From the NCBI GenBank assembly GCA_002399285.1, contig DHDI01000018.1:15155-79154 (forward strand): a DNA stretch of 64,000 bases, read 5' to 3'. The DNA is from Thermoanaerobacterales bacterium UBA4880. Its GTDB lineage: Bacteria > Bacillota > Thermoanaerobacteria > Thermoanaerobacterales > UBA4877. The notes under the pieces are model-generated. The model ran no database searches. It was not told where the DNA came from and worked only from the letters and a program-made list of their open reading frames with translations. Shown piece after piece: positions 35,970 through 45,017 of this stretch (position 1 is its first letter; each line of letters begins with the position of its first letter). Both the position numbers and the translations under genes were made by a program.

Positions 35970-36487
35970 TCATGAAGATCACAGGAGCGATACTCATCAT
36001 AGTTTCTTGCGGAATGGGAGGGATGCTTTACAGCAATAGATACATATACCGCCTGGAAAGCTTAAAATCGCTGAGCATATGCATAGAAATGCTCAGGAGC
36101 GAAATAGTCTATGGACATACTCCGCTGACACAAGCTTCGAAGACGATAGCGGAAAAGATCAGCGGGCCCGTCGCCGATATTTTTAACGATTTTTCCGACC
36201 TGCTGGCGGCAAAAAAGGGCTATACGGCCAGTCAGGCCTTTCAAAGGGCCCTTGACAAAAATTCCGCGGGACTTTGCGTAAACGTGGAGGAGATGAATCT
36301 TTTCAAAACTATGGGTAAGATGATAGGAACGAGCGACACAGAAAATCAGGAAAAGAGTCTCAATCTATTGTCCAGACAGCTGGAGGTTTTGATCGATAAA
36401 TCAATGACCGACAGGGATAAGAATGTCAAGATGTACAGGAGTTTAGGACTGCTGGGCGGCCTTGGCCTGGCTATACTTTTACTTTGA
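35966..36487 (+). CDS. spoIIIAB: Stage III sporulation protein AB
   Basis: A 173-residue membrane protein with GspF/PilC-like character: N-terminal helix (residues 4-22), a cytoplasmic helical domain with RLESLKSLSICIEMLRSEI, and a C-terminal helix LGLLGGLGLAILLL. It overlaps spoIIIAA by four bases. Confidence 0.93.
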   Translation: MIMKITGAILIIVSCGMGGMLYSNRYIYRLESLKSLSICIEMLRSEIVYGHTPLTQASKTIAEKISGPVADIFNDFSDLLAAKKGYTASQAFQRALDKNSAGLCVNVEEMNLFKTMGKMIGTSDTENQEKSLNLLSRQLEVLIDKSMTDRDKNVKMYRSLGLLGGLGLAILLL

Positions 36488-36501
36488 AGGAGGAAAATAC
36501 G

Positions 36502-36699
36502 GTGAATGTGGACATCATATTCAAAATAGCCGCCATCGGCATACTTGTAGCAGTATTAAATATGGTTCTGGTCAGCTCCGACAGGAAAGAACAGGCCATG
36601 ATGGTTACCCTTGTGGGCCTTGTCGTAGTCTTGATGATGGTTATAACCATGATCAGCAATCTGTTTAATGCGGTCAAGACGATGTTTCAATTATATTGA
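36502..36699 (+). CDS. spoIIIAC: Stage III sporulation protein AC
   Basis: A 65-residue protein with two membrane helices (about 5-24 and 32-52). GTG start behind AAGGAGG; the TTG at 36484 lies before the SD and is rejected. It is of the normal family length. Confidence 0.92.
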   Translation: MNVDIIFKIAAIGILVAVLNMVLVSSDRKEQAMMVTLVGLVVVLMMVITMISNLFNAVKTMFQLY

Positions 36700-36710
36700 G
36701 GTAAATAGCC

Positions 36711-37097
36711 ATGAGCATATATCAGGTCGTTATATTTGCCATAATTGCAGCCATATTGTCCATATCTATAAAATCAGAAAGACCCGAAATAGCCATGATG
36801 ATAAGTATGGCGGCCGGCGTGATGCTGCTGATTTTTGCCGTATCTAAGATCGCGACCGTAATAAATGTATTTAATCAATTGACCTCGCGCACAAACATAG
36901 ATCTTATTTATCTCAATAACATATTAAAAATAATCGGCATTGCCTACATAACGGAATTCGGTACGCAAATATGCCGGGATGTCGGCGAAGGGAGCTTGGC
37001 ATCAAAGGTGGAACTGGTCGGGAAGATATTCATATTGATAGAGGCCATTCCGATAATACTTGCACTACTGAATGTGGTGATCTCGATTATGCCATAA
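36711..37097 (+). CDS. spoIIIAD: Stage III sporulation protein AD
   Basis: A 128-residue protein with four membrane helices; the segment YITEFGTQICRDVGEGSLAS is characteristic. It is paired with SpoIIIAC in the inner part of the channel. Confidence 0.93.
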   Translation: MSIYQVVIFAIIAAILSISIKSERPEIAMMISMAAGVMLLIFAVSKIATVINVFNQLTSRTNIDLIYLNNILKIIGIAYITEFGTQICRDVGEGSLASKVELVGKIFILIEAIPIILALLNVVISIMP

Positions 37098-37108
37098 GGC
37101 GGGATAAA

Positions 37109-38284
37109 ATGAAAAAGGTATACGTTGTTACAATGATAATATTGGCGGTCTTTTGGATCTTTTTTCAAACTGCATATGCACAGCAGGACGATCCGCACGA
37201 TGTTCATGAGATAATAGATCAGACCGTCGATGGACTTGACATGACGCAGGTAAACGAAATGATCAGGGATCTAAATGAAGAATCGAAGGGTTACATGCCC
37301 GAAATCAGCTTCAAGGGATTTTTGGATTCCATATTGTCAGGTAAAGAGTATATAGGTTTCAAGGATATCTTCACCGGATTTATCAAATATATGTTCAGAG
37401 AAATATCCGGCAATATGCTTTTTCTGGGAGAGATACTCGTGCTTGGCGTCATATCGGCCATACTGAACAACATACAGGGTGCTTTTGACGGTGAATCGAT
37501 AAGGAACATATCCTCAATGGCGGTCTATGTATTAATGACCGTGATCATTATGCGCAATTTGAATATGGCAATGGGGGTAGGTAAAGAGGCAATAAGTCAA
37601 ATGACCAACTTTATGCAGGCGATGCTCCCGGTACTGATAACAGTCATGACGTCTATGGGTTCCTTCACCGGAGCGGCGCTTTTTAAGCCTGTTATAATAG
37701 GCTCTGCCGAGATAATCTCTCAAATAATCATGGAAGTGGTGATGCCGATCATCATCATGATGTCCATAATTTATCTTATAAACAGCATTAACGAAAGGAT
37801 ACAAATATCATATTTGGCTAAATTTCTTCAAAAGGTGGCCGTCGTATTAGTAGGTCTATGCCTGACCATATTTGTCGGGATAGCGACCGTACAGGGTGTC
37901 ACGTCAAAATCTGTGGACAATCTTACCGTCACCACAATGAAATTTGCCGCCGGAAGTTTTGTGCCTATAATAGGTCATGTTTTGACGGACACTCTCGACG
38001 TAATGTTCAGTTCATCCCTTATAATCAGCAGCGCTTTGAGGATGATAAGCGTCATAGCGCTCTTTATTATAATATCCCTGCCGGTGGCAAAGATCACGGT
38101 CCTGATACTCATGTATAAGTTTACGGCCGCGGTCGTACAGCCCATAGTTGATAAAAAACTGGCCGACGCACTGGACGGGATAGGCGATTCTTTGACAGTA
38201 TTGTTGACGGCTATAATCTGCGTGGGCGTTATGTTTTATATGTCGCTTACCATAGTTATCGGAGCTTCCAACCCCAGTTTATAA
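37109..38284 (+). CDS. spoIIIAE: Stage III sporulation protein AE
   Basis: A 391-residue protein with a signal peptide (residues 1-22, ending AYAQQ), a short outer domain and about six to eight membrane helices from residue 95 on. Polytopic component of the SpoIIIA complex. The ATG at 37109 is chosen since it begins the signal peptide. Confidence 0.94.
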   Translation: MKKVYVVTMIILAVFWIFFQTAYAQQDDPHDVHEIIDQTVDGLDMTQVNEMIRDLNEESKGYMPEISFKGFLDSILSGKEYIGFKDIFTGFIKYMFREISGNMLFLGEILVLGVISAILNNIQGAFDGESIRNISSMAVYVLMTVIIMRNLNMAMGVGKEAISQMTNFMQAMLPVLITVMTSMGSFTGAALFKPVIIGSAEIISQIIMEVVMPIIIMMSIIYLINSINERIQISYLAKFLQKVAVVLVGLCLTIFVGIATVQGVTSKSVDNLTVTTMKFAAGSFVPIIGHVLTDTLDVMFSSSLIISSALRMISVIALFIIISLPVAKITVLILMYKFTAAVVQPIVDKKLADALDGIGDSLTVLLTAIICVGVMFYMSLTIVIGASNPSL

Positions 38285-38315
38285 AACCGGCCGAAGATCA
38301 GAGAGGATGATTTGC

Positions 38316-38831
38316 ATGCAGCTTGTTAAGGATTGGGTCATGAATATCATAGTGATCATGATATTCATAACCGTACTTGATGCCATGGTACCCGGTTCAA
38401 GCTATAAAAAATATATAGATATGGTCGCGGGTCTGGTGATAATCATCGCCATTATAAGTCCTGCGGTAAAATTGATAAAGGGCGGGGATCTCATACAGAA
38501 AGAGGTGCTGTCAAGCACGGCAGGATTAAAATCCGAGGAGATGGCCAACGACAACGCTTACATAAAGGTCAGTGAGGATGTGTTCGTGGAACAGTACAAA
38601 AAAAATATGGAGGAGACTATAAGACAATGGATAGATAAAAGATATGATACGGATGTTGAAAGAGTTTCCATTGATTTTGATTCCGATATAGATGATACGG
38701 AGCGTTTCGGGTATATAAAAAAGGTGGAGGTCTATATAGGTAATGTGGATGAGGGTTTGTCTGAGAAAATAGCAGAAGACATTTCATCATTCTATAATGT
38801 GGATAAGGCGAATATATCTATAATTGGATAG
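38316..38831 (+). CDS. spoIIIAF: Stage III sporulation protein AF
   Basis: A 171-residue protein with two N-terminal membrane helices (about 5-25 and 32-50) and a ring-building-motif domain at the C terminus (VDEGLSEKIAEDISSFYNVD). Shorter than the Bacillus protein. The ATG at 38316 is used: GAGAGG sits nine bases upstream. Confidence 0.9.
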   Translation: MQLVKDWVMNIIVIMIFITVLDAMVPGSSYKKYIDMVAGLVIIIAIISPAVKLIKGGDLIQKEVLSSTAGLKSEEMANDNAYIKVSEDVFVEQYKKNMEETIRQWIDKRYDTDVERVSIDFDSDIDDTERFGYIKKVEVYIGNVDEGLSEKIAEDISSFYNVDKANISIIG

Positions 38832-38835
38832 GTGA

Positions 38836-39423
38836 ATGAAATTGGATGAGATATTTGGGAAACTAAGAGACTGGTTTAAAAATAAAGATTCTAAAAAACT
38901 AAAAACGGACATCCTGGTGATCGGAGGGTTGGGGATCATATTGATGATCGGCGGTTCATTATTATCATCCGGCAGGACCGAAAAAAAACAAACCGATGGG
39001 GCAGACCGGGATGCCCGGGACATAGAGACATCATATGAAACACAGATGGAGGATGAGCTTATAAAAATACTTTCAAAAGTAAAGGGCATAGGCAATGTAG
39101 ATGTGATGATAACCTTGGAGTCTCAGGAAGAGATGGTGCCCGCCATAAATACACAGGAATCCAATCAGGTCACCGATGAAAAAGACCGTGACGGCGGTGT
39201 ACGTACAACTAATCAAAAGGATATAAACAACCAGATCGTTACGGTACAGAGCAACGGCAGTAATGAACCTGTGATAGTCAAAAAAATATATCCCAAAATA
39301 AGAGGAGTCGTAGTAGCTGCCGGAGGAGCAGATGACCCGCAGATAAGATATGTCATTGCCAAGACGGTTGAGGCTGCATTGGACGTACCATTGTATAAGA
39401 TCGAGGTATTAGCACATAATTGA
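38836..39423 (+). CDS. spoIIIAG: Stage III sporulation protein AG
   Basis: A 195-residue bitopic protein: membrane helix at about 28-45, then the ring-building domain with VKGIGNVDVMITLES and KIRGVVVAAGGADDPQIR, which forms a large ring in the intermembrane space. Slightly shorter than in Bacillus. Confidence 0.93.
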   Translation: MKLDEIFGKLRDWFKNKDSKKLKTDILVIGGLGIILMIGGSLLSSGRTEKKQTDGADRDARDIETSYETQMEDELIKILSKVKGIGNVDVMITLESQEEMVPAINTQESNQVTDEKDRDGGVRTTNQKDINNQIVTVQSNGSNEPVIVKKIYPKIRGVVVAAGGADDPQIRYVIAKTVEAALDVPLYKIEVLAHN

Positions 39424-39436
39424 AAGGAGGATCCCG

Positions 39437-39985
39437 ATGTTTTTGAAAAAGAAATCTATTGCCCTCTGGAGCCTTATTATACTGATAGGGATAGCTGCCT
39501 TGCTGAACTATCAATATAATATAAACTCAGACAGGACCGCATCCAAAGATGCGCAGATCAAGCAGACGGAGAGTGAAACGAACAAAAATGCTTCCGATAA
39601 AGGAGCATCGGACACTAAAGAAGTCACAGCTGCCGAAGATTCGTTTGTTTCATACAAGTTGGAGCGTGATAAGATGAGAAGCGAATCCATAGAGACATTG
39701 AAGGAAATAGTAGAAAACGAAAAAACCACAAACGAGACAAGGGATGAAGCACAGAAACAGATGATGGAATTATTAAAGGAGACCGAAAAAGAGACGATAG
39801 TGGAAAATCTGATAAAGGCAAAGGGCTTTGAGGATGCTCTGGTGTTCATTGACGACGGATCGGTCAATGTGATAATCGAATCTTCAAAGGATATGACTCC
39901 CTCCGAAGTTGCACAGATATCCGATATCGTAAACAGGGAAACCGGGATCGATATTGATAAAATCAAGATAATGAAGAGACAATAA
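39437..39985 (+). CDS. spoIIIAH: Stage III sporulation protein AH
   Basis: A 182-residue bitopic protein: membrane helix at 8-25, a charged coiled linker, and a YscJ/FliF-like domain (residues 110-182; KGFEDALVFIDDGSVNVIIE) that meets SpoIIQ of the forespore. SD AAAGGAGG. No spoIIQ gene is seen in the window. Confidence 0.93.
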   Translation: MFLKKKSIALWSLIILIGIAALLNYQYNINSDRTASKDAQIKQTESETNKNASDKGASDTKEVTAAEDSFVSYKLERDKMRSESIETLKEIVENEKTTNETRDEAQKQMMELLKETEKETIVENLIKAKGFEDALVFIDDGSVNVIIESSKDMTPSEVAQISDIVNRETGIDIDKIKIMKRQ

Positions 39986-39998
39986 ACATTTAGGAAAT

Positions 39999-40020
39999 GA
40001 CCTTCCATACAAGGGAGGTC
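39999..40020 (+). terminator. Hairpin after spoIIIAH
   Basis: GACCTTCC (39999-40006) pairs with GGGAGGTC (40013-40020; one G-T pair), loop ATACAA, then TAATTT. Likely end of the spoIIIA transcript. Confidence 0.6.
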
Positions 40021-40037
40021 TAATTTATATTAGGGGT

Positions 40038-40066
40038 TTGCATAATTTCCAATATATTGCTATAAT
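40038..40066 (+). promoter_or_regulatory. Sigma-A promoter of the Asp23-AmaP-nusB operon
   Basis: TTGCAT (40038-40043), 17 bases, TATAAT (40061-40066), 28 bases before the yqhY ATG. Confidence 0.8.
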
Positions 40067-40093
40067 GTATAAAGAGAAATTGGAGGTGTTCTT

Positions 40094-40495
40094 ATGGATG
40101 AGGAAATTAATGCTACCAGCGGCGAATATGGGAATATTAAGATATCGGATGGGGTAGTGAGCATAATTGCAGGCATTGCAGCCACGGAAATCGACGGAGT
40201 AGCCGGCATGAGCGGGGGAATGGTCAACGGCATAACGGAGATGCTTGGGCGGAAAAATCTAAGTAAAGGGGTAAAGGTCGAGGTCGGCGATAAGGAGTCT
40301 GCTATTGACCTATATATAATCGTTGAGTATGGAGCCAAGATACCGGAGGTTGCTTGGAAGGTTCAGGAAAATGTAAAGAAAGCAGTCGAGACAATGACGG
40401 GTCTTAAGGTCGTTGAGGTCAATATACACATCCAAGGTGTAAACTTCGCAAAGGAAGAAAAAGAGGATGATGACCGCCCTCAAAAGTCTGATTAA
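40094..40495 (+). CDS. yqhY: Asp23/Gls24 family envelope stress protein (YqhY)
   Basis: A 133-residue Asp23/Gls24 protein (residues 15-110: ISDGVVSIIAGIAATEIDGV, VEVNIHIQGV). In Bacillus YqhY sits in the acc/nusB region and its loss perturbs fatty-acid synthesis; staphylococcal Asp23 is tethered by AmaP. The next gene is amaP, so the pair is likely a membrane-linked unit. Confidence 0.93.
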   Translation: MDEEINATSGEYGNIKISDGVVSIIAGIAATEIDGVAGMSGGMVNGITEMLGRKNLSKGVKVEVGDKESAIDLYIIVEYGAKIPEVAWKVQENVKKAVETMTGLKVVEVNIHIQGVNFAKEEKEDDDRPQKSD

Positions 40496-40499
40496 AACT

Positions 40500-40525
40500 A
40501 ACCCTCTGGAACCTTTCAGAGGGTT
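40500..40525 (+). terminator. Attenuating hairpin after yqhY
   Basis: AACCCTCTG (40500-40508) pairs perfectly with CAGAGGGTT (40517-40525). CTAAATTA follows rather than T, so it may stabilise the yqhY mRNA or only partly stop transcription into amaP. Confidence 0.5.
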
Positions 40526-40561
40526 CTAAATTATTTCGCATACTGTGGAGGTGTAGTACCG

Positions 40562-41098
40562 GTGAAACTGTTGGATAGGATCGTCCTTACCATTTATTCA
40601 TTTATACTGTCCATTATATCCGTGGTCGTTATTTTGACGGGCTTTCATCTCTTGCCCGATTATTTTATCGAAAGTTTTGCGTACTTTTTCCGTGCGTACG
40701 GTTATGTTATAGGTATCATCGGCATTGCTTTCCTGATAGTTAGCATAAGATTTCTACTTTCGGGTGTTAGAGGAGAAAGCAGTGCGAGAAGCATTGCAAG
40801 ACAGACTCAATTGGGTGAGGTAAGGATATCTGTGGTAACTTTGCAGAACATTGCTGAAAGGGTCGTAAAAAGCATAGAGGGCGTTAAAGAAGTTAAGACC
40901 AGGTCGCTCTTTATCAATGACGGAGCAGTGATGATATTGAACCTGGTGGTCGCGACGGATATAAAAATACCTGAGCTTGTTGTCAAGGTCCAGAAGCTTG
41001 TTAAGGATGAGGTGGAGTCTGTTACGGGCATAAATGTTGCAGAGGTTAAGGTTTACATCGACAATGTAACTGTGAATCTGAAAACAAGGGTAGAATAG
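40562..41098 (+). CDS. amaP: Alkaline shock response membrane anchor protein AmaP
   Basis: A 178-residue protein with two N-terminal membrane helices (6-28 and 42-62) and a cytoplasmic Asp23-like domain (80-175; SIEGVKEVKTRSLFINDG). It anchors Asp23-family proteins to the membrane. GTG start behind GGAGGTGTAG. Confidence 0.9.
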   Translation: MKLLDRIVLTIYSFILSIISVVVILTGFHLLPDYFIESFAYFFRAYGYVIGIIGIAFLIVSIRFLLSGVRGESSARSIARQTQLGEVRISVVTLQNIAERVVKSIEGVKEVKTRSLFINDGAVMILNLVVATDIKIPELVVKVQKLVKDEVESVTGINVAEVKVYIDNVTVNLKTRVE

Positions 41099-41108
41099 GG
41101 GTGCTGAT

Positions 41109-41327
41109 ATGGACAGGTTGTATGAAATAATTGAAAAACATTTCGGCGAAATAGTAGGTATGATCCTTGGGCTGATTTTTGCGATTCTTGTAGTTACCTT
41201 GGGATTTTGGAAGACCATTTTCGTATTGGCATGTATTGTCATAGGATGCTATGCTGGCAGACTTATAGATAATAAGGTGGATCTAAAAGAATTTTTTGAC
41301 CGGTTTTTACCGGGCGGCAGAATGTGA
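41109..41327 (+). CDS. DUF2273 small membrane protein
   Basis: A 72-residue protein with two hydrophobic segments (about 14-32 and 36-52; IVGMILGLIFAILVVTLGFW) and a tail DNKVDLKEFFDRFLP. DUF2273 proteins regularly accompany Asp23 and AmaP. Function unknown. Confidence 0.9.
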   Translation: MDRLYEIIEKHFGEIVGMILGLIFAILVVTLGFWKTIFVLACIVIGCYAGRLIDNKVDLKEFFDRFLPGGRM

Positions 41328-41340
41328 CCGGAGGTAATAT

Positions 41341-41739
41341 ATGAGCAGAAGGACAGCTAGGGAAGATGTTGTAAAGATGCTTTATGAATATGATTTGACC
41401 GGGGGAGATCCCGATTATATATTGAACAATTATTATGATGGAAAAATTGATGAGGATGAGAGTGATTATATAAAATCTACATTTAGGGGTACGTGCGGCC
41501 ATATAAAAGAAATTGACGAAACTATAGAATCATGTCTCATCGGATGGAGTATGAAAAGGATAGCCAAGGTCGACCGCGCCATATTAAGGTGCGCGGTATA
41601 TGAGATCAAATACGGCGGTATACCGGATAAGGTCGCGATCAATGAGGCGGTGGAAATCGCTAAAAAGTACAGCACCGAAGAGTCGGGTTCCTTTATAAAC
41701 GGGGTGCTTGGCGATATATTCGCAGATAGGGAGGAATAA
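41341..41739 (+). CDS. nusB: Transcription antitermination factor NusB
   Basis: A 132-residue all-helical RNA-binding protein that joins NusE at boxA for rRNA antitermination. The N terminus [18 protein letters not shown] and the C-terminal [18 protein letters not shown] with FINGVLGDI are family signatures. SD GGAGG. Confidence 0.96.
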   Translation: MSRRTAREDVVKMLYEYDLTGGDPDYILNNYYDGKIDEDESDYIKSTFRGTCGHIKEIDETIESCLIGWSMKRIAKVDRAILRCAVYEIKYGGIPDKVAINEAVEIAKKYSTEESGSFINGVLGDIFADREE

Positions 41740-41741
41740 GA

Positions 41742-42608
41742 TTGAGCGCTGCTATAATAGATGGACGGGAAATATCCAAGAAGATCAAGGAATCAATAAA
41801 GAATCAAATTGAAGATATCTATGGAAGGTATGGCTTGCGGCCCGGCCTGGCCGCCATTATAGCCGGGGAAGACCCTGCTTCGGTCTCATACGTCAAAAGT
41901 ATCGAAAAGCAATGCGGCGGTACGGGAGTCAATTTTTACTGGCATAAACTAAATACCGGCACTTCGGAATGCGAGATATTGGAGAAAATAGATAAACTCA
42001 ATAATGATGACACCGTTTCGGGAATGATTGTTCAGCTTCCTCTGCCCAAGGGCACAGACGTAAAAAGAATCGGGAGTAGCATAGCGCCTGACAAGGATGT
42101 GGACTGCTTCAGTCCGATCAATGCGGGGAAGCTTTTTCTCGGCGAAGACGTACTTCTTCCGTGCACTCCCAAGGGTATAATAAGACTGATTGACGAAATG
42201 GGAATGGAGACTTCGGGTAAAAAGGCCGTGGTCGTAGGGCGAAGTAATATCGTAGGTAAGCCGGTCGCATTGCTCTTATTGCAGAAAAATTGTACGGTTG
42301 TTATATGCAATTCGAAAACGAAGGATTTGAAGAGCGAGGTTTGTGATGCGGATATAATTGTCGCTGCTACCGGAAAACCCGGCCTTATAACCGGAAATAT
42401 GGTAAAGGACGGCGCAGTGATAATAGATGCGGGAGTATCGGAAGTGGACGGCAAGCTCATAGGCGACGTCGTTTTCGAAGAAGCCATGCAGAAAGCATCC
42501 TGTATAACTCCGGTACCGGGGGGAGTCGGTCCCATGACGACCGCGATGCTGCTGGAAAACACTCTGGAGGCATTTAAGAATGCACATAAAGACATTATCC
42601 ATATCTGA
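41742..42608 (+). CDS. folD: Methylenetetrahydrofolate dehydrogenase/cyclohydrolase FolD
   Basis: A 288-residue bifunctional enzyme of one-carbon metabolism. The catalytic Lys lies in the segment VSYVKSIEK near 50, DKDVDCFSPINAGKL and the NAD(P)-binding VVVGRSNIVGKPVALLLL follow, with TPVPGGVGPMTTAML at the end. TTG start behind GGGAGGAAT. Confidence 0.97.
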   Translation: MSAAIIDGREISKKIKESIKNQIEDIYGRYGLRPGLAAIIAGEDPASVSYVKSIEKQCGGTGVNFYWHKLNTGTSECEILEKIDKLNNDDTVSGMIVQLPLPKGTDVKRIGSSIAPDKDVDCFSPINAGKLFLGEDVLLPCTPKGIIRLIDEMGMETSGKKAVVVGRSNIVGKPVALLLLQKNCTVVICNSKTKDLKSEVCDADIIVAATGKPGLITGNMVKDGAVIIDAGVSEVDGKLIGDVVFEEAMQKASCITPVPGGVGPMTTAMLLENTLEAFKNAHKDIIHI

Positions 42609-43791
42609 GGTAAACGGATACATTAAGAAAATTTTTGCAGGCGATATAATCTTAAATAACCTCAGCATTCGCGGGGAGATATCAAATTTCAGACTGGTAG
42701 CACAGAGCAATACCTGTTACTTCAGCTTAAAGGATGAGAACAGCTCGCTGCATTGTATTATGTTTATGGATACGGTAAAGGATCTCAGTTTTATTCCTGC
42801 CGACGGCATGGAGATAACCGCTCACGGCAGGATCACTCTTTATGAGAAGAGCGGCGGGTACAGTCTGAATGTGGACGGCATGGAGCCCTATGGAGTCGGC
42901 GCGTACTATATGGCATTCAATAATATGAAGAAAAAGCTGGAGGCCGAAGGTCTTTTTGAGAGCCGGCACAAGCGCGCATTGCCTCAATATCCAAAAAAGA
43001 TCGGCGTCATAACTTCTATAAACGGCGCTGCTATCCATGATATATTGAAAGTCATATCCGGAAGGTACCCGTTTGTGGATATCGATATATTGCCAATAAC
43101 CGTACAGGGTGAAAGATCGGCTGACGATATCTGCGGCGCTTTTGATGTAATGAATGATACTGACGGTATAGATCTTATCATTCTGGCAAGAGGCGGGGGT
43201 TCGGCGGAAGACATATGGCATTTTAATGAAGAAAGCGTGGCGAGGGCCATATATGACTCAAAGTGTCCGGTAATATCCGCCGTGGGGCACGAGACCGATT
43301 TTACCATATCGGATTTCGTCGCAGATGCCAGAGCCGCCACGCCGACAGAGGCGGCGACGATGGCCGTACCGGATAAAAGGGTGTTGGCAGATGACATAGA
43401 GGGCTTAAGAGATTATCTTATAAAATATATGGAAGACACGCTGAGCAAAGAGGGGAAGCGGCTGGATTTTATTGTGAAGTCTTCTCCCTTATCGAGGCCC
43501 GATATGTTCTTTGAAAAATATCAAAGCAACTTGGGCCGATCAAGACAGATGCTGGAATTCAGCATGAGCCAGTACTTAAATAAAAAACAGATGAATATGC
43601 AGGCGCTTGAAAGACAGCTCAAGGCGCTCGATCCTCTTGATATATTGAAGAGAGGATATGCCATCGTTTATGATGCCAAGAACGATTTGATAACGGATGC
43701 AAGTTCTTTAAAAACTGATGATGACATTGAGGTAAGACTCCACAATGCATTGATAGAATGCCGTGTCAAGGAGGTATCGGACATTGAATGA
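42580..43791 (+). CDS. xseA: Exodeoxyribonuclease VII large subunit
   Basis: A 403-residue nuclease subunit: N-terminal OB domain (1-100), central catalytic domain (ARGGGSAEDIWHFNEESVAR; VGHETDFTISDFVADARAAT) and a C-terminal coiled coil. It overlaps folD by 29 bases. It pairs with XseB, coded next. Confidence 0.96.
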   Translation: MHIKTLSISEVNGYIKKIFAGDIILNNLSIRGEISNFRLVAQSNTCYFSLKDENSSLHCIMFMDTVKDLSFIPADGMEITAHGRITLYEKSGGYSLNVDGMEPYGVGAYYMAFNNMKKKLEAEGLFESRHKRALPQYPKKIGVITSINGAAIHDILKVISGRYPFVDIDILPITVQGERSADDICGAFDVMNDTDGIDLIILARGGGSAEDIWHFNEESVARAIYDSKCPVISAVGHETDFTISDFVADARAATPTEAATMAVPDKRVLADDIEGLRDYLIKYMEDTLSKEGKRLDFIVKSSPLSRPDMFFEKYQSNLGRSRQMLEFSMSQYLNKKQMNMQALERQLKALDPLDILKRGYAIVYDAKNDLITDASSLKTDDDIEVRLHNALIECRVKEVSDIE

Positions 43792-44020
43792 AATGGATTT
43801 CGAAAGTTCGCTGAAAAGACTGGACGAGATCGTAAATATACTGCAGCAGGGTAATTTAGGTTTAGAGAAGACCGTGAGCCTCTTTGAAGAGGGTATAGGT
43901 CTCTCAAATTACTGTAGGGATGAGCTTATGAAGACCAGAATGAGGGTGAATGTCCTCATCAACGATAATGGTGAGATCAAGGAGATGGGATACAAGGGTG
44001 AAGACCGAGAAGAGCCTTAG
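43784..44020 (+). CDS. xseB: Exodeoxyribonuclease VII small subunit
   Basis: A 78-residue helical-hairpin protein: FESSLKRLDEIVNILQQGN then LEKTVSLFEEGIGLSNYC, the family signature. TTG start overlaps xseA by eight bases; AAGGAGG is eight bases upstream; an ATG three codons later is an alternative. Confidence 0.93.
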   Translation: MNEMDFESSLKRLDEIVNILQQGNLGLEKTVSLFEEGIGLSNYCRDELMKTRMRVNVLINDNGEIKEMGYKGEDREEP

Positions 44021-44876
44021 CTTTAAGGATGAGTTTGGGCGTAAGGCATCGATAATAGAAGACGCCCTGAAGAAATATCTTCCTTCGGAGGATGAGACTC
44101 CGGATGTGATACATAAGGCGGTGCATTACAGCGTATTTGGCAGGGGCAAGCGCATAAGGCCGGTACTTTCCATGGCTGCATTCGAGATGTTTGATGAGGA
44201 TGTCAGATATATTTTACCCGTTGCATGTGCATTGGAATATATTCATACATATTCCCTTATACATGACGATCTTCCCGCTATGGATAACGATGATATGAGA
44301 CGCGGCAAGCCAACATCCCATAAAGTCTTTGGCGAGGCTATTGCCATATTGGCAGGCGACGCGCTTTTGACGCATGCCTTTAATGTAATATTTGATGCGG
44401 CCATTGAAAATAAGGAGAGGATGCATCTCTATCTGACTGCGGGCAAAACGATCGCGCAGGCATGCGATATGGATGGACTCATAGGAGGCCAGGCCATAGA
44501 TATCAATTCAGCGCAGTACGTAGATTCACCGGAAAAATTGATGGATATGGACCTTAAGAAGACGGGGCGCCTTATAACCGCCAGCGTAACGGCAGGTGCG
44601 ATAATAGGCGGAGCGGGAGCGGAAGAAATTTCGGCCGTTAAAGCATTCGGAGAAAAGCTGGGTTTGGCTTTTCAGGTCAGAGACGACATTTTAGACAGCA
44701 AAGAGAATGATATTGCACCCAAAAAACCGACTTATGTCTCCGTACTGGGTGTTGACGGTTCGGAGCAATACGTCAGGGAGCTTTCCAACGAGGCGCTGGG
44801 ATCATTAAGGCTATTTCGCGGTAAGGCTGCTTTTTTGAGCGAATTGACTAAAAATCTAGTCGATAGGAAAGCATGA
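43998..44876 (+). CDS. ispA: Geranylgeranyl/farnesyl diphosphate synthase
   Basis: A 292-residue trans-prenyl synthase building C15 (or C20) diphosphates. First Asp-rich motif DDLPAMDND is near residue 91, the second, VRDDILD, near residue 229. GTG start at 43998 overlaps xseB. The two residues before the first motif (IH in LIHDD) are small rather than bulky aromatics, so product length is not certain. It is the last gene before the OLE RNA. Confidence 0.95.
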   Translation: MKTEKSLSFKDEFGRKASIIEDALKKYLPSEDETPDVIHKAVHYSVFGRGKRIRPVLSMAAFEMFDEDVRYILPVACALEYIHTYSLIHDDLPAMDNDDMRRGKPTSHKVFGEAIAILAGDALLTHAFNVIFDAAIENKERMHLYLTAGKTIAQACDMDGLIGGQAIDINSAQYVDSPEKLMDMDLKKTGRLITASVTAGAIIGGAGAEEISAVKAFGEKLGLAFQVRDDILDSKENDIAPKKPTYVSVLGVDGSEQYVRELSNEALGSLRLFRGKAAFLSELTKNLVDRKA

Positions 44877-44981
44877 ATGAGCAATAAATAACTTTATCTA
44901 TCTATGCTGAGATTGACATACAAGAAATATTTTTTTCACATAAAACGTGTTGCAAACTCCTTAATTGATTCAATAACGACA

Positions 44982-45010
44982 TTGTAACATGAACATATGT
45001 ATGATATAAT
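44982..45010 (+). promoter_or_regulatory. Sigma-A promoter of OLE RNA
   Basis: TTGTAA (44982-44987), 17 bases, TATAAT (45005-45010) with upstream TG (extended -10). The predicted start, near 45017, is five bases before the 5' arm of the RNA's closing helix. The 100 bases between ispA and this promoter are AT-rich with no other clear element. Confidence 0.82.
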
Positions 45011-45017
45011 CTCTATC